Of a stretch of DNA of 64,000 nucleotides, positions 25,143 to 35,823 are shown in pieces. Made by a program: the position numbers and the translations under genes. The notes beneath the pieces are model-generated. The model was not told the DNA's origin. It saw only the letters and a program-made list of their open reading frames with translations, and did not search any database. Source of the stretch: Saksenaea vasiformis B4078 (Eukaryota; Mucoromycota; Mucoromycetes; Mucorales; Saksenaeaceae); assembly GCA_000697055.1 (NCBI GenBank), contig JNDT01002383.1, positions 1 through 64,000 of the forward strand, in the 5' to 3' direction. Position 1 is the stretch's first letter; each line of letters starts with the position of its first letter.

Positions 25143-25478
25143 AATAATAATAAGAATAAAGAAGTTTGACCCAAAAAACAAGAAAAAGAAAAAAAGAGAG
25201 AGTAAATGTGGATGAAATAATAAAGTAAGAAATGGAGATAAAAAGAGAAGAGAGAAAGAGAGAAAGAAGAAGATATAAGTTATATATAAAGAGGTAAAAG
25301 GATGATGATAATACGTTTAGAGAATGTAAAGCATTTTATCAAAATTAGTTCAAGTGTTCTCTTATGCTTGTTTCATTCAACCTTGCTACAGGTATATTTT
25401 TTGGTTTTTTTTTCTTTTTGGGGGGAGGGAAAGAAAGGACACACAAAGAAATAAGAAAATGACAACAAAATGGATGAA
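25143..25478. other. Promoter/leader of the CCCH gene
   Basis: This 336-bp spacer is strongly purine-rich on the plus strand (pyrimidine-rich in the direction of the minus-strand transcript) at 25160-25310. No gene is seen. Confidence 0.45.
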
Positions 25479-25885
25479 TTAAAGTTCTTCGCATCGTTGA
25501 TCACCTCGCAGACATATATACCAATCGCCCATACGACACTTGATATCTGTCGGAAGTCGGCACGGACACTCAGATGGTTCATTTACACAAGCCTCAACTT
25601 CTGCACATACGTATTTATCACATGGCCCTAATTGAATAAGGAGAAAAAAAACTTTTATAAGAATGAAGAAGAAAAAAAGAAAAAAGAAAAAACCATATAC
25701 ATGTATCCTATAAAACTTTATTATTTACCTGTTTGTGGCCTATTAGATACTACTGTTTCTGCTTCTCCAAATGGTACTGCTTCTTCATTTCTCTTGTTAC
25801 CAAACATTATATTCTTGAAATCAAACCCATGACTTATGCCACATAATAGTAATGTACAAACAACTACAATGATGAACCGCATCAT
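25479..25885 (-). CDS. LCL2: Long chronological lifespan protein 2 (LCL2)-like secretory protein
   Basis: Two exons, 25885-25729 and 25627-25479, give 306 nt (101 aa). Residues 1-21 form a signal peptide (MMRFIIVVVCTLLLCGISHG). The mature part begins FDFKNIMFG, like the FFxxxFG start of fungal LCL2. The second exon holds the conserved Cys cluster: GPCDKYVCAEVEACV, then ECPCRLPTDIKC, then WYIC, which matches the LCL2 C-terminal core. Yeast Lcl2 has been linked to ER-associated degradation and lifespan; its biochemical role is not settled. The intron sits just before the Cys core. Two adjacent ATGs are available (25885 and 25882). Confidence 0.8.
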
Positions 25886-26364
25886 TCCACAAAGAAAGTA
25901 AGAAAAGAGAAAACGTCGGTTGTTCAAATCTGCCATGGATGTGACTTGAATTCGTACAACTGGCTTGTTGTATATGTGTCTGTCACACAAACCTCAATTG
26001 TCTGTGCGATGTCTTTTTGTTCTTTTAACAATGAATCCTTCGTGTTAAAAATGCGACCGCGTTGCCTGCACAAATCCCAAATTTCACCATAACAGGAAAT
26101 CCTATATGTTGTATTTAATGAAACAATGGAGCATAACCAGCATCGTCATCATACCTCCCACCTTAATTTAGGACCAATGACGATGTATGCAGTGTGCGTG
26201 TGTATGTTTTTCCTACGGGAAAAAAGTTGTACCTCCCCCCTTTTCTTACTTCTTCTTCCCCACATTGGAAAGGTTTTAGACCAAAAAACGGATGAATCCG
26301 CGGCAGAAGGAAAAGTCCGAAATGAATTACTCTTTTCTTTCTTTGTCATGGAAAATAATTTATT
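25886..26364. other. Spacer between LCL2 and STR2
   Basis: These 479 bp lie between two minus-strand genes. A plus-strand ORF at 26126-26503 overlaps the 3' end of STR2 and has no family resemblance, so it is treated as chance. Nothing else is supported. Confidence 0.45.
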
Positions 26365-28405
26365 CTATGACACATCTTCCGTTACTGCATCGAGTGCTTT
26401 AGCAAACATAGTCAACAGTCTCGATCGATCTTCCAGACCAACACTCACACGCACCAAATGTCTTGGCACGTCAAATTGTTTTGCCCACTCCAGTTCCGTA
26501 TAGTGCGCTAAAATTGTATAGGGACACGCCAAGGTAAAGTTGGTACCCAACGAAGGTCCTTTAGCACTTTCAAGATGATCATAGAACTGGGCTGCTTGCT
26601 TCTCATTGGAAAGAACCATTGAAAATAATCCACCATAGCCACCGTTTGCAGTTCGAACAGCGTCGTAGTTCTGTCGACAAATATACTTGGGATAATACAC
26701 CGTTTGAACTAAAAATATATATATATAAGAATTGAGTATGTCACCTATGTTCCTCTTTTTTTTTTTCTTTTTACCTTTAGGATGATTTGACAGATAATCA
26801 CAAAGGGCCTCTGTATTATCATTAATGATTTGGGACCGTTCCTTAAAGGTTCTTGAATTGCGTTCAAGAAACACGGCATCTTCACCCCACATCAGATCTT
26901 CATAATCTAGGCTTAATTTTTGTTGTAATGTTTCATAGTATCGTCCACGAGGATTCAGTACCAGACTAACAACAAAGAAGATAAGTAGTGCTTCTTCTTC
27001 CATCTCCAATAAAAACTCAGCTTACCTTCCACCCATGACATTACTATCACCGGAGAACACTTTGGTCAAACTACTCACAACCATGTCTGCATATTCCAGT
27101 ACATGAACATTACAAAAGTTGCCAATCGTTTCATCCACCACAATAAAGAAATCGTACTTGTCTGCCAATTCTCGAAGACGTTTGAGATTGGGTGATTTGA
27201 GAAGTGGATTGGAAGGTAGCTCACAAAATAAACTTAAAATGCGCTCGCCTGATGCCAACAAGGCCTCCAGTTTCTCAATATCCTGATCTTCTCCCAAACC
27301 ATAGAAATGACAACCAGCACCAAATTTTTGCAGAATCTTGAGGGTATCCGTGTAAGGAAATCTAAAAACTCCAAGTCATTCTTATAGCTGGCTGTAAACT
27401 TTCCTTTTTTTTCATTTTTTGTCATTTTACCCGAAGCATGCACTTTTACGTGAAGCATCTCCTGTTGCCAAAGCATAACGATGTGCGTGGAAGATGGCGC
27501 TCATACCGCATGGATAAAGGTAGACTTCATCTTCTGATAGACCCGTGATACCACGTTCTCCTTGACGTTGACGTTGTTCTTGGATAGTGCCCTCACATCC
27601 CGCTTCGGTAATGACACCGGCAATACGACATCGAAGAGCATGTTTGGCACGATCCGCAAAAGCCACAGGTAAATTACGACCATACCGTTCTTCCACATAA
27701 GTCATCATTTGATCACCACTTTCTTCTTCTTCCTTCTCCTTGGCAACCTTTTTTTTAGCACCACCAGATAACCGCATGTATCTTCCGCCATGTTTCGGTT
27801 TTTTGATTTCAATATGCTCTGCATTGGCCTTGGGTGCCTCGTCTAATAGTTTTAGACTGTACTCCGCCATACGTGATGATAAAATATCTCCCGTATGTTG
27901 CCAGAACTGTTTGGCAATAGGGAACGCGTCTTGCGGAAAAAGAACAATGTATACTGACACGCGTTGCAGCTCACCGGAACGTTCCGGAGGAGGTGAAATA
28001 ACGAAATCAGCAATACGGATCTTGTTCTTCCCTTCCGTGGCATGTTCATCATAATAACGTTGCATAAACTCGCGACAACGGTTGGCAACTTTTCGTGAAG
28101 GGAATAACATGCAAGATTCCGTCGGTTTACCGAACTTTGACAATAACCGCTCACTCAACTAAAAAAAACCTCCTATGTCAGTTGCATCCTTTTTTTTTTG
28201 ATGAAAAAGAAAAAGGAACCTGTTTGATAAAAGGGTGGATAAAGAACCGAGGATAACCACATTGCATTCGTGAAGTGACCCGAGGATCACCTTCTTCATA
28301 ACCAATGTTGTCCTGCCATGTAGGAAGCATGACAGACACAGCATGTGGCGTATGTGCCGGAATACTAGCACCTACTTCTTTTGGAGGCTCAGGAACAACA
28401 ACCAT
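26365..28405 (-). CDS. STR2: Cystathionine gamma-synthase (STR2 type), PLP enzyme
   Basis: Five exons, 28405-28220, 28158-27431, 27361-27026, 26965-26775 and 26708-26365, join to 1,785 nt (594 aa), close to fungal STR2 (~600 aa, longer than bacterial MetB). The enzyme makes cystathionine from cysteine and an activated homoserine ester in transsulfuration. The Cys/Met-metabolism PLP fold is clear: [16 protein letters not shown] (PLP phosphate side), [11 protein letters not shown], the aspartate of [10 protein letters not shown], and the Schiff-base lysine in [10 protein letters not shown] (K405). The C-terminal domain ends with [13 protein letters not shown]. The start ATG at 28405 is the first in frame. 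The ~200-residue N-terminal extension is typical of the fungal enzymes. The gene looks intact. Confidence 0.92.
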
Positions 28406-28709
28406 AACCAAAGACTGTTTTTTTTTAAAAAAAAAAAAAAGAACAAAAAAGAAATCAAGGTTGTAAAGCTAAAAGGAAAAGATAATAAAAAAAAAAGATC
28501 CAGAGTGACACAAGATCCTGCCTTATCATCTCTATCCAATCATAGGCCACGATGGCCAATTGCATGCTCACATTTTTCTACTCCGTCGCGACAACTAAAG
28601 TTGGGCGCGCCTGCGGTGTCTGTGGTGTTGTGCGCCAATGAAAGTAGCCTGTTAATCTTCGGATGTTAAAGACAGCAAATAAAATCGCTCAGTTAATCTT
28701 CGGACTTCT
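28406..28709. promoter_or_regulatory. Divergent promoter between STR2 and a small ORF
   Basis: A 304-bp divergent spacer has an A-tract at 28427-28440 and a second A-rich tract at 28488-28497. A CCAAT-type word (on the minus strand ATTGG, from CCAAT at 28538) lies in the middle. No transcription factor site is assigned with confidence. Confidence 0.35.
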
Positions 28710-28946
28710 ATGGCGACGGAGCTCCAAAAACAAGCTTGCTTCTTGCTGTCAGCTATGAACACCCCGCAAGAGCAACACAACGACCACATGCATCATGAAG
28801 AAGTATTCGCTTCCGTTGATGCCAACGTTTCAGAGGAGATTTTAGAAGAAGACGAGGTAGTAGCAAATCTTTTTGAGCTCTATTTCCAGCAATTGCAGCA
28901 AAAAATGAGTGGCGAAATGAAGAAATCTACCACACCAGTGGTGTAA
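28710..28946 (+). CDS. Small acidic protein, unknown
   Basis: An uninterrupted ATG ORF of 78 codons begins MATELQKQACFLLSAMNT. The composition is acidic in the middle (SEEILEEDEVVANLFELYFQ), with a predicted amphipathic helix and a short basic tail. It is divergent from STR2 and lies 0.6 kb upstream of the Fanzor locus on the same strand. I recognise no family. The even composition and its position in a promoter-like setting favour a real gene, but the evidence is thin. Confidence 0.4.
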   Translation: MATELQKQACFLLSAMNTPQEQHNDHMHHEEVFASVDANVSEEILEEDEVVANLFELYFQQLQQKMSGEMKKSTTPVV

Positions 28947-29590
28947 CGACAACCGTTAATGGTATACAAGAATCTAACAGGCATAGAGGTTCTTAATCTT
29001 TGTTTCTTTACTGTTAAATATTTTCCGAGACAGTAAAATGGATGGTAGGCTAGCATATGAGTTGCACAAGCCAATTGCGTTTTTAAAAACGCATAATCAG
29101 TATTCTCTTGATCCAACGTGATTGTATTGCCCATGCCTAATCTGCCTTCTGAATTCTGAACCTATCTATTCGAAATATTCAAAACAAAAAAAGGTCTTAT
29201 GGTCTGGATGACTGGTTCCTGGTCAGAGGACCCAATGACAGAGAAAATGACACTTCTTATCATTTTCAATTGGTACCAATATGAAAGTTGTAGAAAGATA
29301 TCTCTCGGTCACCGTCGCATAATTCTGGACAGATTGCTCTTGTGCTTATCCCAGTAGTTGCTCGTATGTATATTTGAATGTAGCTGTCTGTCAATACGGC
29401 GTCATTGACAAAGATAACTGCCTGTTCGCACTGGCCATACCTTGCTGAAAGGCTCAGCAGACACGGAGGCGCAAAGTGTTAGTCTAAGCAGCGTCCCAGC
29501 ACGCATAACAAAAGAAAAGTCCTACGAATTCACATATATTCCATCTAACTATTTGACAACAAATCTCCTTTCCTTTTTATCCGCAAAGAC
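28947..29590. other. Intergenic, upstream flank of Fanzor locus
   Basis: About 640 bp without a supported gene. It contains a perfect 16-bp palindrome (annotated separately). An open plus-strand frame from 29442 has no ATG and is used only from 29673 as coding sequence of the Fanzor gene. I could not find terminal inverted repeats or a target-site duplication by eye. Confidence 0.4.
29077..29092. repeat. Perfect 16-bp palindrome
   Basis: GCGTTTTTAAAAACGC is its own reverse complement. It lies between the small acidic ORF and the Fanzor gene. It could form a short hairpin or be a transcription end; no second copy was found near the other end of the Fanzor locus. Confidence 0.6.
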
Positions 29591-32500
29591 ATGGACAGAC
29601 AGCAAAACGAAGTTGGAGAGCCCCCGCCCCCGCAGGAGACGGTATGGGTATCAGGAAACCCCCCTCTCGCAGTTGCCTGGTCGCGACTACTCATTTGTGC
29701 CAAAACTGAAGCTTTGCAATTTTCTGCGGGAGGACCGCAAGCAACTCAGGGTATTGTACTATGGAATTCTCATGTAAACTCTTTCAAATATATTAAGCAC
29801 AGGATGATATAGGGCGTTCTTCGTTCAGTGGCAGAAGAATATGCAACCGCCTGTCAGTGTGCGATGCTGTTGGTCAATTTACATGTCCATCGTTGGATTG
29901 ATGGCTACTTCGAAACCTTTCCTCCTGTCCATGAAGAAGTGTTCTTTATTTCAGCGTTTAAAATGATCTTGACACGAGATACCGGCACAAATGTTCGGGT
30001 AGCGTTTGTACGTAGCGATGTTAGGAAGTTATCAGAATAAACTAAGTCTGCTCCCATGATCAATAGTCCAACTACCGCTGGTGTTTCGATCTACGGCAGA
30101 CTTTCGAGAATTTCTTTGATACTTGCAGAATGAACCCAGCGACGGGAGAAGGTATACGTGTAAATTTAAATTTGTAAGGCTAAATAAACTTATAACTTCT
30201 GCAGAAAACTACCGGTTTCCCACGTTGACATTCGTGATGAGAGAGCTGGCCCCGTCATTTGCGGGAAAATAGTCAGCAGTGAGTGAAACCATCTGAAAGA
30301 AAAACGGACACAAACTTTTGCATATTTGTAGACACTTACCTGCATATTACGTCTAATCTGGAAACATACATGAAGAGAACCTTTATTGCTTTTTTTTGAT
30401 GACCTGTTCGAAAATCACCAGCAGGATCAGCGGCAGAATGGAAGAAGTTTAGGTATCACTCCATAGTTTAACATGTTTACTCTATATTGCTTACGGTATA
30501 TCGCCTTGCTTCCAATTTGTAGCATCCAGATGTGTCCAGGGAATAACAGCACAAGAACTTTTTGACCGTAGTGCATGGACAACTTTAGATGATGATTCAA
30601 TCACCGACCTTGAAGTCTTTTGTGGGTATGACAAGACAAGATATCAACCTATTTTCTTCTTCACGATTGCTTACCGTTGGGAGCTTCCTAGAGAGTTTCA
30701 GAATGTTTACCAGGAGAACCTTGGCAATGTCAATATAACCGCAGACCTCAGTGATGACGAAAACCAGCGGTTGCTTCCTTTTATGCTTCGCCTCTCAGCA
30801 TTGATGCTTAAGCAGACAAATGAACTCAATGGAAAAGGCTGGACCCTTGTTCCAATGGCTAAAAACCAGATAGGTAAGCTGGAACCCGGTGACCTTCTTT
30901 GAACCATAGTATGGGCTAAGCAATAATACTACGCTAGGCTACTTCCCCGTAACCGGTAAAATACTTTACTGGGCGCTTAAAGACATTACCACCAATCTCT
31001 CGGAAAATCTAGCAGTAGGTATCTCGTAAAAAAAAAAGCATAGATTGACCGAAGAAAAAATTGACACCCTTATGTTAGTGTCCTTTGCAAGGCTTTCATA
31101 CCTTCAATAATGCGCTCAAGGACATGATATGCCGCGAGCGACTTTGGGAAGCAATTTTCTGTCTTGATAGAGTCATGCCCCGCCGCCGCCGGGCACAAGG
31201 TTTGGTTATACTCAACCGCATGGAAGTAACATCATTACATTTTTCATATAAGGGATAAACAACAATGAGCTACCAGAGGTAGAGTTTGATTGTGGATTTG
31301 AGACGGATGGTGTTATGGTGGCAGTCAGATTTAAATCTCGCAAACCAAACCGAGGTCAGTCCAGTCTTTGTTTTACCATGAAGCACGTTAACGCAAAAAT
31401 TGCATCTCAGCATCTTATCCGTCCTCTCAAAGAGACTTTCAGTTCCTTCCTCGCGACAGGGATTTCTCTAATCTGCAACATGGCATCTATCATTTGAAGA
31501 AAGAACCAAGGGGCTTAACAGCCGCGCGCGACTTAGATCCTGACATAACTCGTATAGTGGGGATCGATCCTGGTATGCTACTTGCTATAGGATTCAACAA
31601 AGGCTACATTTATATTTCGCAGGTATTCGTTCGCTTGTAACCGCTGTGGACACGGAGGATGATCTCCATGGGGAAGAGGCAAGAAATAGTCATACATTTA
31701 CCATTACGAACGATTATTATCAGTAAGAGAGCAATATCCCGTACATAGCCAGCGCAATAACTGCGTATTTTTTTAGATCCAGCTCCAAGTTTAACTGGAG
31801 CCTTCAGCTAGAAAGGAAGAATCGTGAAATCGCCGATATGCAGGAAGTCTACGATCGTCTATCGGAACAATCTAAGACGGCTTCATCTGTTCCGGAATTC
31901 CAACGATTTCTCACGGCACAATTTACTGAAAAACAGAGGTAACTGCAGAATACTACTAGCATACGTGGTCATACTAAATTGATCCTTTCCAGGACGGATG
32001 AGTTCAATCGTCATTATAGACACAGGGAAAGACGTGGTTGCAGGAATCTTCCAGAAGTATGACCATGGATGTTATCGCAGACCAGGTCGGGGGATTTTAT
32101 CCCAATTCAACCCTGGTGAGCATTTGACTACTTACTCTTCGTTCATTAATTATATTTCTGTTTCAGCCTCCAGTTGCAAATGTGCAAAAACAGAATAAAA
32201 AATCACGGTATCGCCAACGTCGTCAACACCGTACGGCTCAAAACAGTAGACGTGACCAGCGTCGAGCGCTTGCGGCATACGGAGATGCCGACCTGCATAG
32301 TGGAGGTTACAAGACGTATGCACCGTTACCAGTGAAGGTGAGAGTGTTAAGGTTTTCTTGGTAGTGAGAACCCTATTAATATTCATGGTAGACCTTTCGC
32401 AAGGTTCTAGCACGGCGATGTCCAGTAATGTGCGTGGACGAGTACAAAACCAGCAAAGTATGCAGCATATGTCATCACGACACAGTTGACTTCCGTGACT

Positions 32501-33107
32501 ACAACATCCTGCTGTGTAATCATCGGTATGTTTGGGAAACGAATGAAAATAATGAAGAGCTGACCGGTACGAACTAATCTCCAGCAAAAAGTATATCAGA
32601 CGTCGGAACCATAAGCACAAACGTCAATATTGCTTAGATGACGACAGGCAGATTCTGAATCTTAGCAGTGAATGCCCCAATAGACGTCGACCAGGTATGG
32701 TCTAGTCCAGCTTGTATACGTCTTGCTCTAACACAGAACAGCTCGCAATGATTACAGAAATATTGTCTACCCTATCCGGCTGTGCCCTCAGTGCGCGTAT
32801 GGTAGACAAGGAACCAGAACATCTCTAGTAAGTTGTGCCGGTAGACGTAACACAAGGATTTCTAACTATTTGATTAGTTTTGGAATAGAGATGTTAATGC
32901 CGGACGGAACATTCGTGATGTCTTTGTTCGCTACATCGAATCTGGATGCCAATTGACATCTCGCCCGGCAGCACTGTCCAGGACAGTTCGGCAGTAAGGA
33001 ACTGCTCACTCGTCACTTTGTATGACAGGTGAGGACGGGGTCTAATTTCCGCAAATGATCTAACAATCGGAGATTTCAGGGCTACAGACATGGTCACGGA
33101 GCCCTAA
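29591..33107 (+). CDS. Fanzor (eukaryotic TnpB-like RNA-guided nuclease), multi-exon, possibly decayed
   Basis: Fanzors are eukaryotic TnpB relatives: RuvC nucleases guided by an omega RNA, often carried by transposons. Best-supported exons: 29673-29750, 29813-29998, 30067-30151, 30205-30278, 30332-30452, 30523-30873, 30938-31018, then further short exons to 33107. In order: an N-terminal helical region (LVNLHVHRWIDGYF, EEVFFISAFKMIL); the wedge-like strand FDCGFETDGVMVAVRF (31287-31334); RuvC-I IVGIDPG (Asp codon 31566-31568), interrupted after the Pro codon by an intron; AAYGDADL (32275-32298); VDEYKTSKVCSICHHDT, with the first zinc CxxC; RLCPQCAYG, with the second CxxC; and RuvC-III WNRDVNAGRNI (Asp codon 32890-32892). 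A TAG at 30270-30272 and a TGA after the T8 run at 30390-30397 break the frame unless unusual introns are used. The exon at 31993-32115 also needs a frame change or a 47-nt intron. The ATG at 29591 needs a 31-nt intron, so the start is uncertain. Confidence 0.85.
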
Positions 33108-33220
33108 AGTTCATCTACGAGATATCAACAGCAAAGTTGAAGAGACATTTACTTTGCTAAATTAAGCTATTTTGTGTTGAACCCTGAGTGAACCTTATGA
33201 GAAGAAGAAGTCTTTTCTTT

Positions 33221-33260
<40 letters not shown>

Positions 33261-33684
33261 CAAGGGAAGTTGGGTGTGTTACATTGATCCAACCCAAATG
33301 AGTAACAATGACGGGGAACGCATGAACCAACCGTAGTACGTACTTACTGGGATGATCGATGGTTTAGACTCAACAGTCCTTAAATAAATAAAATCATCAT
33401 TTTTCTGTTCCCCCGCTATTCCCAGCGATACCTTCCTCTTCAGAGAGGTACAAGTGAAGATGATAGTGTAGGCATCATTCATGTTCTAACCATGGACAAG
33501 GAAGATAATTCGCGACAAAAAGCTGGAAATGTTTCGTTCACCTCCAATGGGTTCCATAAACGAGAAGAAAGAAAAAGAAGAGAAGGATGTTTCATTTTTT
33601 TACATTGCTTTAAATATTTAATACACAATTGTTGTTGTTTCTTTTTTCGTTTTCTTTTTTGTACATAGAGTAAATTACCTCCTT
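33108..33684. other. Convergent spacer between Fanzor and DBF4
   Basis: These 577 bp contain the T35 tract listed separately and no coding feature I can support. The part just after the Fanzor stop (33108-33220) is where an omega RNA would be expected by analogy with other TnpB/Fanzor loci, but I could not recognise one. Confidence 0.4.
33223..33257. repeat. Homopolymer T35
   Basis: Thirty-five consecutive T residues, preceded by short TTTTC units from 33211. It is the longest mononucleotide run in the window and sits 116 bp after the Fanzor stop. Confidence 0.95.
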
Positions 33685-35296
33685 TCACAAAAACACGTGG
33701 TGGTACTTCTCCCAACTATCATGTTTCACGGGACTAGCAGGTACCTGGTTTTTCTCCCCTGATTGCTCTAGTTCTTCGCGTCTTCGCTTACTGCTTGTTT
33801 GGAATTGAACGTCTGTCCCATCAATGTTGGGGTGTACTGACTGCTTCATAAACTCCGGAAGCGGCTTCTTGTACTGTCGGCGGGTGGTATTTAGTATAAT
33901 ATCCAACTCTTTAAAATTATTAGAGTCACGTATAAACGTTTGGTGGGATTCTTCTTTGACATGCTATTCTCCGCCCAATCAATAGATGGATAAGTGATCT
34001 GGAAAATGTTTTCGCTTGATCTCCCGCAATTTACCTCAGCCATTGATTTAAATCTAACTTTACAATTTTCACAGTAGCCCATCTCATAATCTCGTGGTAT
34101 CCGCTGTGTCATGCGTTTCTGCGCTGGACGGGTTTTGTCGGCATGACGTTGTTGGCCGCCGCCCGTCTTCTCCGTTAATGCCTGAGGCGGCGCCTGATGA
34201 TGCTGATGGTTTTGAATATTTTGAAGGGTATTATCGAACACACGTCGCTGAAGGCGGGTCACATTTTCACCAAGAGGATTCCGCCGACCATCGGTTTGTG
34301 CGATAGCTGATCCTGATGTAAATCGTGATACTTGCGTCTGTGTCTGCAAAGATTGTTGGAATCCTGAAGCTTGTAAATGAATAATCGATGCAGAATCTTG
34401 ACGCTGCAATGGTGCCATCGGCATATTTTCCTTATCTGCGCAAGGCGCCTGAGGTGTGTGTTCCGCTACAGCGAGTGTAGCCGCAACATTCGCCTTTTGT
34501 GCATCTTTCGCTGTCTGGGATGACTGAGCTAAGGACTGTGCAGGCGGACCAAAAGGCGATCGGCCGGGTGGGGTATCCTTGAGGTAAGGCCATGGGTGCC
34601 CACTACCAGCGAACGATGGATCCACAGGAGATCGCCCGTAATCCCGGATCACAACAGGTCGATGAACTCCCGTCATATCTTCCACCATCACATAAGGTCC
34701 CTGAAAACTAACGTAATGTGGACGTTGCGACGCACGGCCTGTACTAACACCATATCTCTTTTCATCCTGAAGTAATCTATCTAGCTCCTTCTGTTTCGCA
34801 GCTGGTTCTGGCCTTCGTCCCGCACTCGGTTTCTCCACAAGGTACTGAAGAATACCCACCAGTTCTAAACCAACCATTAGTTAGTTCCTTCCACCATTGT
34901 TAAATAAAACCGGTCATTTACTTTCTAGACTCCATGTCTTCAATCCCATTTTCATGGCTTTCGAGACAATGTCGTCTGCTGATGCATTGTCTTGTGACGA
35001 TGGCAATGGGCGAGTCGTTACCAGATGCGTACATTTGGCTGAAAAGAATGGCTCAATGGTCTAGGATGGAACTTAGCTTCGCCTAGCTTTTTTTCTTTCC
35101 TTTTTTTTTTCTCCAAGTGTTTTATTACCGCTCCTAAAAGGGCTAAACGTCCCTCCAACCGTTTTTTCCTGTGATCATCAACATTGTCCAAATAGAACTT
35201 GTATGTAGGAAATAACTTCCGGTAGCTCTTAGTCCATTCCTCGCTTGTTGCTGGACGATTCTGTTCAGTCGGATCGCGAGGCTTCAGAGCTTGCAT
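33685..35296 (-). CDS. DBF4: DBF4/Dfp1, regulatory subunit of Cdc7 kinase
   Basis: Dbf4 activates Cdc7 (Hsk1) to phosphorylate Mcm2-7 and fire replication origins. Four exons, 35296-35129, 35060-34922, 34864-34035 and 33963-33685, join to 1,416 nt (471 aa; S. pombe Dfp1 545, yeast Dbf4 704). Motif N (BRCT-like) is seen as WTKSYRKLFPTYKFYLDNVD, then LGATIEPFFSAKCTHLVTTR at residues ~20-76. Motif M is PYVMVEDMTGVHRPVVIRDY near residues 155-178. Motif C, the zf-DBF zinc finger, is GYCENCKVRFKSMAEHVKEE with a second His in SHQTF, near residues 365-393. The intron falls inside the zinc finger. A Gln/Pro-rich disordered region separates M from C. The first in-frame ATG is 35296; upstream codons of the open frame lack ATG. 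Confidence 0.93.
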
Positions 35297-35823
35297 GGTG
35301 GAGGATGGATGAAAGCTTTTTTTTTTCCCTTTAAGTTGCGGCGCGTGAGACAAAACACTTTTTTTCTTCTTGCGCGCTCCCAATTTGGACTGCCTCCGGA
35401 TTTCGTTCTCCGACGGCTTTATGCAAAGAAAAGAAGGTTGTTGACTTGGAGCGAGGCGTACACCTTACGATTTACTACTATTCCTTGTCTCGAATCATAG
35501 TGGCGTGAGAATGAACAATCTGTTGTTTACGAAGAAGAAAGGGGGTCATTCTCAAGGTTCTTTTGTTATAAATAAAAAAGAGAAAAAGGGAAAAAAGGAT
35601 GATGATGCTGCGCGTCTTCGTCTGCTTGCTGTTTTGCTTTCATGTGTACAGGGCCATGATGACCAGTTATCCATCACAATGACATCACTATAAAGAGCAA
35701 TAGCATGAGCCCTATAGCCTCTCCGTAAGGATGTTAGTTGAAAACGTGCGAAACCACGTTCCTTGTTTTCAAAGGTTTTTTTTTTTTTTTTTTTTTGGTT
35801 ATCCCCTACAGTCACACAAACAC
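35297..35823. promoter_or_regulatory. Divergent promoter of DBF4 and the release-factor-like gene
   Basis: A 527-bp divergent spacer ends in a T22 run (35776-35797) just before the plus-strand start codon. Short ORFs here have no family resemblance. No specific factor site is assigned. Confidence 0.4.

Noticed and set aside
31998..32198. A plus-strand frame beginning MSSIVIIDTGKDVVAGIF inside the Fanzor gene
   Set aside because: It is out of frame with both flanking Fanzor exons, and its neighbours join only through other frames, so it is probably chance.
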